Below are positions 7,744 to 16,071 of a DNA stretch of 37,330 bases, piece after piece. Numbering within the stretch: position 1 is the stretch's first letter; each line of letters begins with the position of its first letter. Source of the DNA: Streptomyces sp. (lineage in GTDB: Bacteria; Actinomycetota; Actinomycetes; Streptomycetales; Streptomycetaceae); the NCBI RefSeq assembly GCF_019510245.1, contig NZ_JAEKKT010000192.1, positions 1 to 37,330 of the forward strand, read 5' to 3'. The notes under the pieces are model-generated. The model was not told where the DNA came from and made no database searches. It was given only the letters and a program-made list of their open reading frames with translations. The position numbers and the translations under genes are program-made.

Positions 7744-8445
7744 ATGGACGGGATTCAGCACGACTCGGGGTCGGGTCTCTACGGCCACACCGGCTTCTAC
7801 GACCATCCCGGTCTCTACGACCACACCTGGGGTGCCCCGGAGCCGGACGTCGCGGCGAACGACTGGGACCCGGTCGAGGAGCTGGCGCAGATACTGTCCG
7901 CACCGACCGGTGTGACCGCGGCCCCCACCCTGCTGGACGTGCCGGCCCAGCGCCGGGGCAGCCGGCGGCGGGTCCGCCACCGGGTCCGCAACGACTCCCA
8001 CCTGCTCGACGGCGGCCGGAGCGTCACGCACATCACGCTCCTCATCGCGACCGTCTCGCTGTGCGCGGTGTCCATGCTCGCCTGGTCGCTCTGCTACTCC
8101 TACGCGCAGCTGCGCGGCATCGCCTCGTCGGTGCTCCCCGGGGGCCTTGCGCAGTACTGGCCGCTGACCGTCTACGGCCCGTGGTTCGTGGCGGCGCTCT
8201 CCGTCCTGCGGGCCACCGCGCAGCGCCGGAGCGCACGGCGCTCCTGGTGCGTCGTGCTGGCCGCCTCCGTCGTGGCCGTGGCCCTGTGTGTCAGCCACTC
8301 CTCCCATGCGCTGCTGTCCTTAGTCATCTTCGGGATCCCGCCCGTCACCGCCCTGGTCTGCTTCTGGGAACTGGTCGGCCAGATCTCGACCAAGAGCGGG
8401 CCCCGGCACGCCACGCCCGCCGCGTCGGCGAGCACGACGCCCTGA
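7744..8445 (+). CDS. DUF2637 membrane protein with a TTA codon
   Basis: This 233-residue protein has a disordered N-terminus containing Tyr/His-rich tandem motifs (LYGHTGFYDHPGLYDHTWG, residues ~12-30) and a basic stretch (~75-88). Four transmembrane segments follow (~98-120, 140-158, 171-190, 195-213), matching the actinomycete DUF2637 family, often associated with SpdB-like or plasmid and sporulation contexts. The ATG has GGAGG 6 nt upstream. Codon 193 (8320-8322) is TTA, the only in-frame TTA I found in the window. In Streptomyces this codon needs the bldA tRNA, so translation is probably restricted to late growth. A weak hairpin at 8462-8477 follows. Confidence 0.8.
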   Translation: MDGIQHDSGSGLYGHTGFYDHPGLYDHTWGAPEPDVAANDWDPVEELAQILSAPTGVTAAPTLLDVPAQRRGSRRRVRHRVRNDSHLLDGGRSVTHITLLIATVSLCAVSMLAWSLCYSYAQLRGIASSVLPGGLAQYWPLTVYGPWFVAALSVLRATAQRRSARRSWCVVLAASVVAVALCVSHSSHALLSLVIFGIPPVTALVCFWELVGQISTKSGPRHATPAASASTTP

Positions 8446-8587
8446 ATCCGAAGGCCGGCGCGAGGGCCGTCGCCCTCCCTGGGTCGTTTGTGCCGTCCTG
8501 TCCGACTGTTCCGTGACGCCGCACACTTTCGGCCGACGATTGCGCATGCAATCCGAGGCCGAGGGCAGGTGCTGGCGGTCCCCGAGA

Positions 8588-8603
8588 GTGACTCGAACGT
8601 CAC
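8588..8603. promoter_or_regulatory. Possible operator upstream of the betaine operon
   Basis: A dyad GTGAC-(6)-GTCAC lies 38 nt before the aldehyde dehydrogenase ATG. A second, weaker dyad ATTGC-(4)-GCAAT is at 8539-8552. Either could bind a regulator of the choline operon, but no regulator gene sits beside it, so this is only a candidate. Confidence 0.3.
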
Positions 8604-8641
8604 GCAGGGGCACCGAACAGGAACGGAAGGCAATACCGATC

Positions 8642-10153
8642 ATGGCGGACAGCACGGCACGAGCGACCATCCATGCCGGAGGCGACTGGCTGGCAGCGGT
8701 CTCCGGCGCGACACGCGAGATCATCGACCCCGCGGACGGCCTGCCCTTCACCGTGGTCGCCGAGGGCGACGAGAAGGACGCCGACGCGGCGGTGGCCGCC
8801 GCCCGGCGCGCCTTCGACTCCGGCGACTGGCCCCGGACCCCCGTCGCCGAGCGCGCCGCCCTGCTCCGCCGGGTCGCCGGACTCCTCGTACGCGACCGCG
8901 AAGAGCTCGGTCTCCTGGAGAGCCGGGACGCGGGCAAGACCGTGGCGGAGGGCCGCGTCGACATCGACTGCGTCGCCGACGCCTTCCGCTACTTCGCCGA
9001 CCTGGTCGCCGCGGAGGGCGCGGGCCGAGTGGTGGACGCGGGCTCGGCCGACGTCCACAGCGTCGTCGTATCCGAACCGGTCGGCGTCTGCGCGTTGATC
9101 ACGCCCTGGAACTACCCGCTCCTCCAGGCGAGTTGGAAGATCGCCCCGGCGCTCGCGGCCGGCAACACGTTCGTCGTCAAGCCGAGCGAGCTCACCCCGC
9201 TGACGACGGTCGCGCTGATCGGACTGCTCGCCGAGGCCGGGCTTCCCGCCGGCGTCGCCAACCTGGTCACCGGCCCCGGCCACACCGTCGGCGCCCGCCT
9301 CGCCGAGCACCCCGACGTCGACCTGGTCTCCTTCACCGGCGGCCTGGTCAGTGGCACCAAGGTCGCCAAGGCCGCCGCACCCACCGTCAAGAAGGTCGCC
9401 CTCGAACTGGGCGGCAAGAACCCCAACGTCGTCTTCGCCGACGCCTGCGCCACGCAGGAAGGTTTCGACACCGCCGTCGACCAGGCCCTCAACGCCGCGT
9501 TCATGCACAGCGGCCAGGTCTGCTCGGCCGGCGCCCGGCTGATCGTCGAGGAGCCGCTGCGCGAGCGGTTCGTCGCCGAACTCGCCCGCCGCGCCGCCAG
9601 GATCCGGCTCGGCCGGGGCACCGCGGACGGCGTCGAGTGCGGCCCGCTCGTCTCCGAGCAGCAGCGCGCCAAGGTCGAGGCGTACGTGGCGTCGGCGCTG
9701 GCGGAGGGCGCGGTGCTGCGCGCAGGCGGCAAACGCCCCGAACCGTCCGCCGACCGCCCGGCCACCGGCTACTTCTACGAGCCGACCGTCCTCGACCAGT
9801 GCCACCGCGGGATGCGGGTCGTGCGCGAGGAGGTCTTCGGCCCGGTCCTGACCGTCGAGACCTTCCGCACCGAGGACGAGGCGGTCGCCCTCGCCAACGA
9901 CACCGAGTACGGACTCGCCGGCGCCGTCTGGAGCACGGATGCCGGCAAGGCCCGCCGGGTCGCGGGACGGCTGCGGCACGGCACCGTGTGGATCAACGAC
10001 TACCACCCCTACCTCCCCCAGGCGGAGTGGGGCGGCTTCGGAAGGAGCGGGACCGGCCGCGAGCTGGGGCCGGCCGGGCTCGCCGAGTACCGCGAGACCA
10101 AGCACGTCTACCAGAACCTCGCGCCGAGGCCGGTGCGCTGGTTCGCCGGCTGA
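8642..10153 (+). CDS. betB: Betaine-aldehyde dehydrogenase
   Basis: A 503-residue NAD(P)-dependent aldehyde dehydrogenase, standard length. It would oxidise betaine aldehyde to glycine betaine in the cytoplasm. Key residues are visible: Asn157 in TPWNYPL, Lys180 in VVKPSE, the catalytic base Glu255 in ELGGKN, and the nucleophile Cys294 in SGQVCSAG. The usual FTGS at the NAD site reads FTGG here. The ATG at 8642 is chosen because the ALDH fold begins here and a GGAAGG site lies 11 nt upstream. The frame extends further upstream without protein-like sequence. It is the first gene of a betaine operon with an oxidase and a quaternary-amine ABC importer, which is the main reason for the betaine assignment over other aldehydes. 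Confidence 0.88.
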   Translation: MADSTARATIHAGGDWLAAVSGATREIIDPADGLPFTVVAEGDEKDADAAVAAARRAFDSGDWPRTPVAERAALLRRVAGLLVRDREELGLLESRDAGKTVAEGRVDIDCVADAFRYFADLVAAEGAGRVVDAGSADVHSVVVSEPVGVCALITPWNYPLLQASWKIAPALAAGNTFVVKPSELTPLTTVALIGLLAEAGLPAGVANLVTGPGHTVGARLAEHPDVDLVSFTGGLVSGTKVAKAAAPTVKKVALELGGKNPNVVFADACATQEGFDTAVDQALNAAFMHSGQVCSAGARLIVEEPLRERFVAELARRAARIRLGRGTADGVECGPLVSEQQRAKVEAYVASALAEGAVLRAGGKRPEPSADRPATGYFYEPTVLDQCHRGMRVVREEVFGPVLTVETFRTEDEAVALANDTEYGLAGAVWSTDAGKARRVAGRLRHGTVWINDYHPYLPQAEWGGFGRSGTGRELGPAGLAEYRETKHVYQNLAPRPVRWFAG

Positions 10154-10221
10154 GCCCCCACAACGCCCGGCCGGCGAACCGGCGCCGCCCCGTTCTCCCA
10201 CCCCCCAGGAGTAACCACCCC

Positions 10222-11760
10222 ATGGCCGATCACACCCCCCACCCCCAGGAATTCGACTACGTCGTCATAGGCGGCGGAACCGCCGGTTCCGTCATCGCCT
10301 CCCGCCTCACCGAGAACCCGGACGTCACGGTCGCCGTCATCGAGGGCGGCCCCAGCGACGTCGGCCGCGACGACGTCCTCACCCTGCGCCGCTGGATGGG
10401 CCTGCTCGGCGGCGAGCTGGACTACGACTACCCGACCACCGAGCAGCCGCGCGGCAACTCCCACATCCGGCACAGCCGCGCCCGCGTGCTGGGCGGCTGT
10501 TCCAGCCACAACACCCTCATCTCCTTCAAGCCGCTGCCCTCCGACTGGGACGAGTGGGAGTCGGCGGGAGCCAAGGGCTGGGGCGCGGTGCCGATGGAGG
10601 CCTACTACGCCCGCCTCCTCAACAACATCGTCCCGGTCGACGAGAAGGACCGGAACGCCATCGCCCGCGACTTCGTCGACGCGGCCCAGAAGGCGCTGGG
10701 CGTCCCGCGCGTGGAGGGGTTCAACCAGCGGCCGTTCACCGAGGGCGTCGGCTTCTTCGACCTCGCCTACCACCCTGAGACCAACAAGCGCTCCAGCGCG
10801 TCGGTGGCCTACCTCCACCCGGTGCTGGACGAGCGCCCCAACCTGCACCTCCTCCTGGAGACCTGGGCGTACCGGCTGGAGCTGGACGGCACCCGCGCCG
10901 AGGGCGTGCACGTCCGCACCAAGGACGGCGAGGACCTGCTGATACGGGCCCGCGACGGGGTCGTCCTGTGCGCGGGCGCCGTCGACTCCCCGCGCCTGCT
11001 GCTCCACTCGGGCATCGGCCCGGCGGCGGACCTCGAAGCCCTCGGCATCCCGGTCGCGCACGACCTCCCGGGCGTCGGCGAGAACCTCCTCGACCACCCC
11101 GAGTCGGTGATCGTCTGGGAGACGAACGGCCCGATCCCCGAGAACTCCGCGATGGACTCCGACGCGGGCCTGTTCGTCCGCCGCGACCCCGAACAGGCGG
11201 GCCCGGACCTGATGTTCCACTTCTACCAGGTCCCGTTCACGGACAACCCCGAGCGCCTGGGCTACGAGCGCCCCGCGCACGGCGTCTCGATGACCCCGAA
11301 CATCCCCAAACCCCGCAGTCGCGGCCGCCTCTTCCTGACCAGCGCGGACCCGTCCGTGAAGCCCGCGCTCGACTTCCGCTACTTCACCGACGAGGACGAC
11401 TACGACGGCCGCACCCTCGTCGACGGCATCCGCCTCGCCCGCGAGATCGCGAAGACCGAGCCGCTGGCGGGCTGGCTGAAGCGGGAGGTGTGCCCCGGCC
11501 CGGAGATCGTCGGCGACGCCGAGCTGAGCGAGTACGCCCGCAAGGTCGCGCACACGGTCTACCACCCGGCGGGCACCTGCAAGATGGGCGCGGCCGACGA
11601 CCAACTCGCCGTGGTGGACCCGGAGTTGCGCATCCGCGGCCTGGACGGCATCCGCATCGCCGACGCCTCCGTCTTCCCCGCCATGCCGGCGGTGAACCCG
11701 ATGATCGGGGTGCTGATGGTCGGCGAGAAAGCCGTGGACCTGCTGAAGGGCGGTGCGTGA
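10222..11760 (+). CDS. GMC-family oxidoreductase (choline dehydrogenase-like)
   Basis: A 512-residue FAD-dependent GMC oxidoreductase. The N-terminus has the dinucleotide-binding motif VVIGGGTAGSVIASRL. The GMC signature region is ARVLGGCSSHNTLI, and the C-terminal active-site region includes YHPAGTCKMG (catalytic His) and PAVNPMIGVLMVGEKA. It would oxidise choline to betaine aldehyde, feeding the enzyme encoded just upstream, though GMC specificity cannot be read from sequence alone. AGGAG lies ~9 nt before the ATG. The stop overlaps the ABC ATPase start as ATGA, so the genes are translationally coupled. Confidence 0.85.
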   Translation: MADHTPHPQEFDYVVIGGGTAGSVIASRLTENPDVTVAVIEGGPSDVGRDDVLTLRRWMGLLGGELDYDYPTTEQPRGNSHIRHSRARVLGGCSSHNTLISFKPLPSDWDEWESAGAKGWGAVPMEAYYARLLNNIVPVDEKDRNAIARDFVDAAQKALGVPRVEGFNQRPFTEGVGFFDLAYHPETNKRSSASVAYLHPVLDERPNLHLLLETWAYRLELDGTRAEGVHVRTKDGEDLLIRARDGVVLCAGAVDSPRLLLHSGIGPAADLEALGIPVAHDLPGVGENLLDHPESVIVWETNGPIPENSAMDSDAGLFVRRDPEQAGPDLMFHFYQVPFTDNPERLGYERPAHGVSMTPNIPKPRSRGRLFLTSADPSVKPALDFRYFTDEDDYDGRTLVDGIRLAREIAKTEPLAGWLKREVCPGPEIVGDAELSEYARKVAHTVYHPAGTCKMGAADDQLAVVDPELRIRGLDGIRIADASVFPAMPAVNPMIGVLMVGEKAVDLLKGGA

Positions 11761-13079
11761 TGAACGGTACGACCCCTGTCTTCTCCGTCGACGGCCTGTG
11801 GAAGGTCTTCGGCCCCAAGGCCGACCGCGTCCCGGCGGACCCCGAGCTGACCGGCCTCTCGCCGGCCGACCTGCGCGCCCGCACCGGGTGCACGGCCGCC
11901 GTCCGTGACGTCTCCTTCGACGTGCGCAAGGGCGAGGTCTTCGTGGTGATGGGCCTGTCCGGCTCCGGGAAGTCGACCCTGGTCCGCTGCCTGACCCGGC
12001 TCATCGAGCCGACGGCCGGCCGGATCGTCATCGACGGCGAGGACGTCCGGGCGATGGACAAGGGCCGGCTGCGGGAACTGCGGCGGCACCGTGCCGCGAT
12101 GGTCTTCCAGCACTTCGGGCTCCTCCCGCACCGGTCCGTCCTCGACAACGTGGCATACGGCCTGGAGATCCAGGGCGTCGGCAGGTCCGAGCGACGGGAG
12201 CGGGCCGCCGAGGTCGTCGCCAAGGTCGGCCTGGAGGGCATGGAGCAGCGCCGCCCCGGCCAGCTGTCCGGCGGCCAGCGCCAACGGGTCGGCCTCGCGA
12301 GGGCGTTGGCGGTCGATCCCGAGGTCCTCCTCTTCGACGAGCCGTTCAGCGCGCTCGATCCGCTGATCCGGCGGGACATGCAGGAGGAGGTGGTCCGCCT
12401 GCACCGCGAGGAGGGCCGCACGATGGTCTTCATCACCCATGACCTGTCGGAGGCGCTCAAGCTCGGCGACCGCATCGCCCTGATGCGGGACGGCAGGGTG
12501 GTCCAGCTGGGCACCCCGGAGGAGATCGTCGGCTCCCCGGCCGACGACTACGTCCGGGAGTTCGTCCGGGACGTGCCGCGGGAGCAGGTGATGACGGTTC
12601 GCTCCGCGATGAGGCCGACGGAGGACGGGGAGACCTTGGCGGGACCTGCGGTCAGCCCCGTCGCGACGGTCGCCGAGGCGATCGAGGCGGTGGCGGGAGC
12701 CGGCGCTCCGGCGCGCGTCGTGGAGGGGGACCGGTGCGTCGGCGTGCTCGACGCGGACACGCTGCTCGGCGTCGTGGCGAAGGGCACCCCACCCGCGGGC
12801 CGCGGCGGGCCGGTCGCGCAGTTCCCCGTGCCCCCGGGTGGGGATACGGAGCCCTCCCCGGAAGATTCCGGAGCCTCGGGTCCGGCTGCGGGTGGTGGGC
12901 CGGTCGCGCAGTTCCCCGCGTCCCCGGGTGGGGATACGCAGCCCCCGTTGGAAAGGCCCCCCGCCGCGGGTGTTGCCGACACTGGCCCAGCCGCGGGCAG
13001 TCGTGCCGCTGGGGCGGCACCCCGCGAGCGCGGGCGAGTGACACCCCCCGGCCCCCGCACCAGCCCGGAGGGTGTCTGA
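11760..13079 (+). CDS. Quaternary-amine ABC transporter ATP-binding protein (ProV/OpuAA-like)
   Basis: A 439-residue ATPase of a glycine betaine/choline importer. Residues ~50-260 hold Walker A (GLSGSGKST), the Q-loop (VFQHFGLLPHR), signature LSGGQRQRVGLA, Walker B (VLLFDEPFSALDP) and the switch His (FITHDLSEA). A divergent CBS-like stretch follows (~285-340). Residues ~342-439 are an odd Pro/Gly-rich tail with two copies of GGPVAQFP...PGGDT spaced 30 residues apart. Its DNA contains the interspersed repeat core GGTCGCGCAGTTCCCC twice, so the tail appears derived from intergenic repeats captured by read-through. Start and stop both overlap neighbours by ATGA, fixing its place in the operon. 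Confidence 0.9.
   Translation: MNGTTPVFSVDGLWKVFGPKADRVPADPELTGLSPADLRARTGCTAAVRDVSFDVRKGEVFVVMGLSGSGKSTLVRCLTRLIEPTAGRIVIDGEDVRAMDKGRLRELRRHRAAMVFQHFGLLPHRSVLDNVAYGLEIQGVGRSERRERAAEVVAKVGLEGMEQRRPGQLSGGQRQRVGLARALAVDPEVLLFDEPFSALDPLIRRDMQEEVVRLHREEGRTMVFITHDLSEALKLGDRIALMRDGRVVQLGTPEEIVGSPADDYVREFVRDVPREQVMTVRSAMRPTEDGETLAGPAVSPVATVAEAIEAVAGAGAPARVVEGDRCVGVLDADTLLGVVAKGTPPAGRGGPVAQFPVPPGGDTEPSPEDSGASGPAAGGGPVAQFPASPGGDTQPPLERPPAAGVADTGPAAGSRAAGAAPRERGRVTPPGPRTSPEGV
12808..12945 (+). repeat. Two interspersed-repeat copies inside the ABC ATPase tail
   Basis: About 47 bases beginning near 12808 recur about 90 nt later (from ~12898), in frame, with a few mismatches. Each contains GGTCGCGCAGTTCCCC, a core also present in intergenic DNA at 24213 and (one change) 27228 in this window, and frequent between Streptomyces genes as I know them. 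The following ~12960-13040 also resembles another common Streptomyces intergenic repeat. Confidence 0.65.
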
Positions 13080-15013
13080 TGGCGACGATCACTGTCCCGG
13101 GCCCGCGTCGAGTGACGCTTCCCACCGGGCGAGCCGCCCGTAAGCTCCTCGTCCTGGCCGTAGCCGCCGCAATCCTCGTCCCGGTCGCCAACGCCCACCG
13201 GGGGTCCGCCGCCTGGCCGCACAGTCTCACCGTCAGCCTGGCCGCGCCCCTCACCTCCGCCAGCAACTGGGTCGTCGACAACCGCGACACCCACCCCCTC
13301 TTCCTCTACTTCTTCGGCTACATCAGCAACGCCGTCGTCCTCACCGTCCGCGCCGTCTACCTCACCCTCCTCGCGGCCGGCTGGCCCGGCGTGACGGTGG
13401 TCGCCGCCGCCGTCGCGCACCGGGTCGCCGGTGTCAGGCTCGCCGTCGGGACGGGGGTCGCCTTCCTCGCCTGCGGCCTGCTCGGCATGTGGGTGCCGAC
13501 GATGCAGACCCTCGCGCTGATGGTCGTGGCCGTCCTCGCGTCCGTGGCCGTGGGATTCGCGCTCGGGCTCGGCGCCGGGCTCTCCGACCGGCTGAACCGG
13601 GCCCTGCGCCCGGTCCTCGACACCATGCAGGTGCTCCCCGCCTTCGCGTACCTCCTCCCCGTCGTCCTGGTCTTCGGCATCGGCGTCCCCGCGGCCGTCC
13701 TCGCCACCGTCGTCTACGCCGCCCCGCCCATGGCCCGGCTCACCGCCCTCGGCCTGCGCGGCGCCGACCCCGAGGTCCTGGAGGCGGTGGAGTCGCTCGG
13801 CGCCACCCGCGTGCAGCGGCTGCTGACGGCCCGCCTCCCCCTCGCCCGCAGGGAACTCCTCCTCGGCCTCAACCAGACGATCATGATGGCCCTGTCTATG
13901 GCGGTCATCGCGTCCGTGATCGGTGCCGGCGGCCTCGGCGACCGCGTCTACCAGGCGCTCGCCTCGGTGGACGTCGGCGCGGCCCTCGCCGCCGGTATCC
14001 CGATCGTGCTCCTCGCGGTCGTCCTGGACCGCATCACCGCGGCGGCCGGCGAACGCGGCGACACCCGAAAGCCCCCCGTCGGCCTCCTGTACGGCCTCGG
14101 TGCCTCCGTCGCCGTCGCGCTCGCCGCCCGGCTCCTCGGCCGCCTCGACTGGCCCACCGCCTGGACCCTGGACTTCGCCGAACCGGTCAACCGCGCCGTG
14201 GACTGGATGACCGCGCACCTGTACTCGGGCGTGCCGGTCGTCGGCGGAACCGCGGACTGGGCGGGGCACTTCACCACCTGGGTCCTCGACCCGGTCCGCT
14301 CCGGGCTCCAGTGGCTGCCCTGGTGGGCCGTGCTGTTCGTGGTCGCCGCGCTGGCCTGGCTGATCGGCACCTGGCGCACCGCGCTCACCGCCGTCCTCGC
14401 GATGGCCGCGATCGGCGTGCTGGGGGTCTGGGAGCCGTCGCTGGACACCCTGTCCCAGGTGCTGGCGGCCGTCGCCGTGACGCTCGTCCTCGGCTTCGCG
14501 ACCGGTGTCGCCGCCGCCCGCAGCGACCGCGTGGAGCGCGCGCTGCGTCCGGTCCTCGACGTGTTCCAGACCATGCCGCAGTTCGTGTACCTGATCCCGG
14601 TCGTCGCGCTGTTCGGCGTGGGCCGCGCGCCCGCCGTGGCCGCCGCCGTCGTCTACGCGCTGCCGGCCGTCGTACGGATCACCGCACAGGGGCTGCGCCA
14701 GGTTGACCCGGCCGCCCTGGAGTCCGCGCGGTCGCTCGGCGCGACCGGGCGTCAGCAGCTGCTGCAGGTCCAACTCCCGCTCGCACGCCCCGCGTTGCTG
14801 CTCGCCGTCAACCAGGGTGTGGTACTCGTCCTCGCCGTCGTCATCATCGGCGGGCTGGTGGGCGGTGGCGCCCTCGGGTACGACGTCGCCTTCGGCCTCG
14901 CCCAGGGCGACCTGGCGACCGGGCTGGTCGCCGGTGCCGCCATCGTCTGCCTGGGGCTGATGCTCGACCGGGTCACCCAGCCCACGGAACGCCGTACGCG
15001 GAAGGGAGCGTGA
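13079..15013 (+). CDS. Double-length quaternary-amine ABC transporter permease (ProW-like)
   Basis: At 644 residues this permease is about twice the usual size and consists of two homologous BPD-transp-1 units. Both halves carry the same landmarks: LGMWVPTMQTL / LGVWEPSLDTL, RALRPVLDTMQVLPAFAYL / RALRPVLDVFQTMPQFVYL, and the coupling EAA-like loop ESLGATRVQRLL / RSLGATGRQQLL. Tandem-fused permeases are known for some actinobacterial glycine betaine importers. It starts in a 4-nt ATGA overlap with the ATPase and ends 2 nt before the binding protein, so all three are coupled. Together they import choline or betaine. Confidence 0.92.
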   Translation: MATITVPGPRRVTLPTGRAARKLLVLAVAAAILVPVANAHRGSAAWPHSLTVSLAAPLTSASNWVVDNRDTHPLFLYFFGYISNAVVLTVRAVYLTLLAAGWPGVTVVAAAVAHRVAGVRLAVGTGVAFLACGLLGMWVPTMQTLALMVVAVLASVAVGFALGLGAGLSDRLNRALRPVLDTMQVLPAFAYLLPVVLVFGIGVPAAVLATVVYAAPPMARLTALGLRGADPEVLEAVESLGATRVQRLLTARLPLARRELLLGLNQTIMMALSMAVIASVIGAGGLGDRVYQALASVDVGAALAAGIPIVLLAVVLDRITAAAGERGDTRKPPVGLLYGLGASVAVALAARLLGRLDWPTAWTLDFAEPVNRAVDWMTAHLYSGVPVVGGTADWAGHFTTWVLDPVRSGLQWLPWWAVLFVVAALAWLIGTWRTALTAVLAMAAIGVLGVWEPSLDTLSQVLAAVAVTLVLGFATGVAAARSDRVERALRPVLDVFQTMPQFVYLIPVVALFGVGRAPAVAAAVVYALPAVVRITAQGLRQVDPAALESARSLGATGRQQLLQVQLPLARPALLLAVNQGVVLVLAVVIIGGLVGGGALGYDVAFGLAQGDLATGLVAGAAIVCLGLMLDRVTQPTERRTRKGA

Positions 15014-15015
15014 CC

Positions 15016-15966
15016 ATGCGCCGTACGACACTTCTTGCCGCCGCCTCCGTGCTCGTGCTCACCACCGGCTGCGGAGCCGCCGACATGACCAGGCAGGCCT
15101 CGCCGTTCGCCGACGCGCAGGGGTCGAAGACGGTGACCCTGTCCGTGCAGTCCTGGGTCGGCGCGCAGTCGAATGTGGCTGTCGCGCAGTACCTCCTTGA
15201 GCACAAGCTCGGCTACCGCGTCGACACCGTGCAGGTCGACGAGGTCCCGGCCTGGGACGCGCTCAGCCAGGGGCGCGTGGACGCGATCCTGGAGGACTGG
15301 GGGCACCCGGACCAGGAGAAGCGCTACGTCGACGACAAGAAGACCATCAGCCGGGGCGGGGAACTCGGGGTCACCGGGCACATCGGGTGGTTCGTGCCGA
15401 CCTACCTGGTCAAGCAGCACCCGGACATCACCGACTGGAAGAACCTGAACAAGTACGCCTCGCTCTTCCGCACCGCGGAGAGCGGCGGCAAGGGGCAACT
15501 CCTGGACGGCTCACCGTCGTACGTCACCAACGACAAGGCGCTGGTGAGCAACCTCAAGCTGGACTACCAGGTCGTCTTCGCCGGTTCCGAGGCCGCTCAG
15601 ATCACCCAGATCAAGCAGTTCGCCAAGGAGAAGAAGCCCTTCCTCACCTACTGGTACGCACCGCAGTGGCTCTTCAAGAAGGTGCCGATGACCGAGGTGC
15701 GGCTGCCCGCGTACAAGGAGGGCTGCGACGCCGACGCGGCCAAGGTCGCCTGCGCCTATCCGCACACCCCGCTGCAGAAGTACCTCAACACGGACTTCGC
15801 GCACGGTGGCGGCAGGGCGGCCGCCTTCCTGAAGAAGTTCACCTGGACGACCGAGGACCAGGACCAGGTCTCCCTGATGATCGCCGACCAGAAGCTGAGC
15901 CCCGCGGAGGCCGCGAAGAAGTGGGTGGACGGCCACCCCGAGGTGTGGAAGCGGTGGCTGTCCTGA
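15016..15966 (+). CDS. Quaternary-amine ABC transporter substrate-binding lipoprotein
   Basis: A 316-residue OpuAC-family binding protein. It begins with a basic start and hydrophobic signal ending in a lipobox, LTTGC (Cys19), so the mature protein is lipid-anchored outside the membrane. The OpuAC fold shows aromatic-rich ligand segments (SWVGAQSN, LEDWGHPD, GHIGWFVPTYLV, TYWYAPQWLF) consistent with an aromatic cage for quaternary ammonium. ATG 15016 is preferred over the GTG at 15010 because the GAAGGGA site is properly spaced only from the former. Last gene of the operon, followed by a strong hairpin. Confidence 0.92.
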   Translation: MRRTTLLAAASVLVLTTGCGAADMTRQASPFADAQGSKTVTLSVQSWVGAQSNVAVAQYLLEHKLGYRVDTVQVDEVPAWDALSQGRVDAILEDWGHPDQEKRYVDDKKTISRGGELGVTGHIGWFVPTYLVKQHPDITDWKNLNKYASLFRTAESGGKGQLLDGSPSYVTNDKALVSNLKLDYQVVFAGSEAAQITQIKQFAKEKKPFLTYWYAPQWLFKKVPMTEVRLPAYKEGCDADAAKVACAYPHTPLQKYLNTDFAHGGGRAAAFLKKFTWTTEDQDQVSLMIADQKLSPAEAAKKWVDGHPEVWKRWLS

Positions 15967-15990
15967 GCCGGCCGCCGGGCGTGCCGCCGC

Positions 15991-16018
15991 GTCACCGGTC
16001 CGGCCGTAGACCGGTGAC
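15991..16018 (+). terminator. Terminator of the betaine operon
   Basis: Perfect 10-bp arms GTCACCGGTC (15991-16000) and GACCGGTGAC (16009-16018) with an 8-nt loop, 24 nt after the binding-protein stop. Confidence 0.75.
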
Positions 16019-16071
16019 CCGAAGGTATGTCCGGCGGTTACCCCTCCGGCCGATGCCCGAGGGAGGCACAC

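Noticed and set aside
8488..11760. 1090-residue open frame through the aldehyde dehydrogenase
   Set aside because: Only the part from 10222 on is protein-like (GMC oxidoreductase); the rest is an Arg/Gly/Pro-rich shadow of the aldehyde dehydrogenase.
12548..15031. 827-residue minus-strand frame opposite the permease
   Set aside because: Low-complexity Gly/Asp/Glu/His product with no domain; shadow of the ABC genes.
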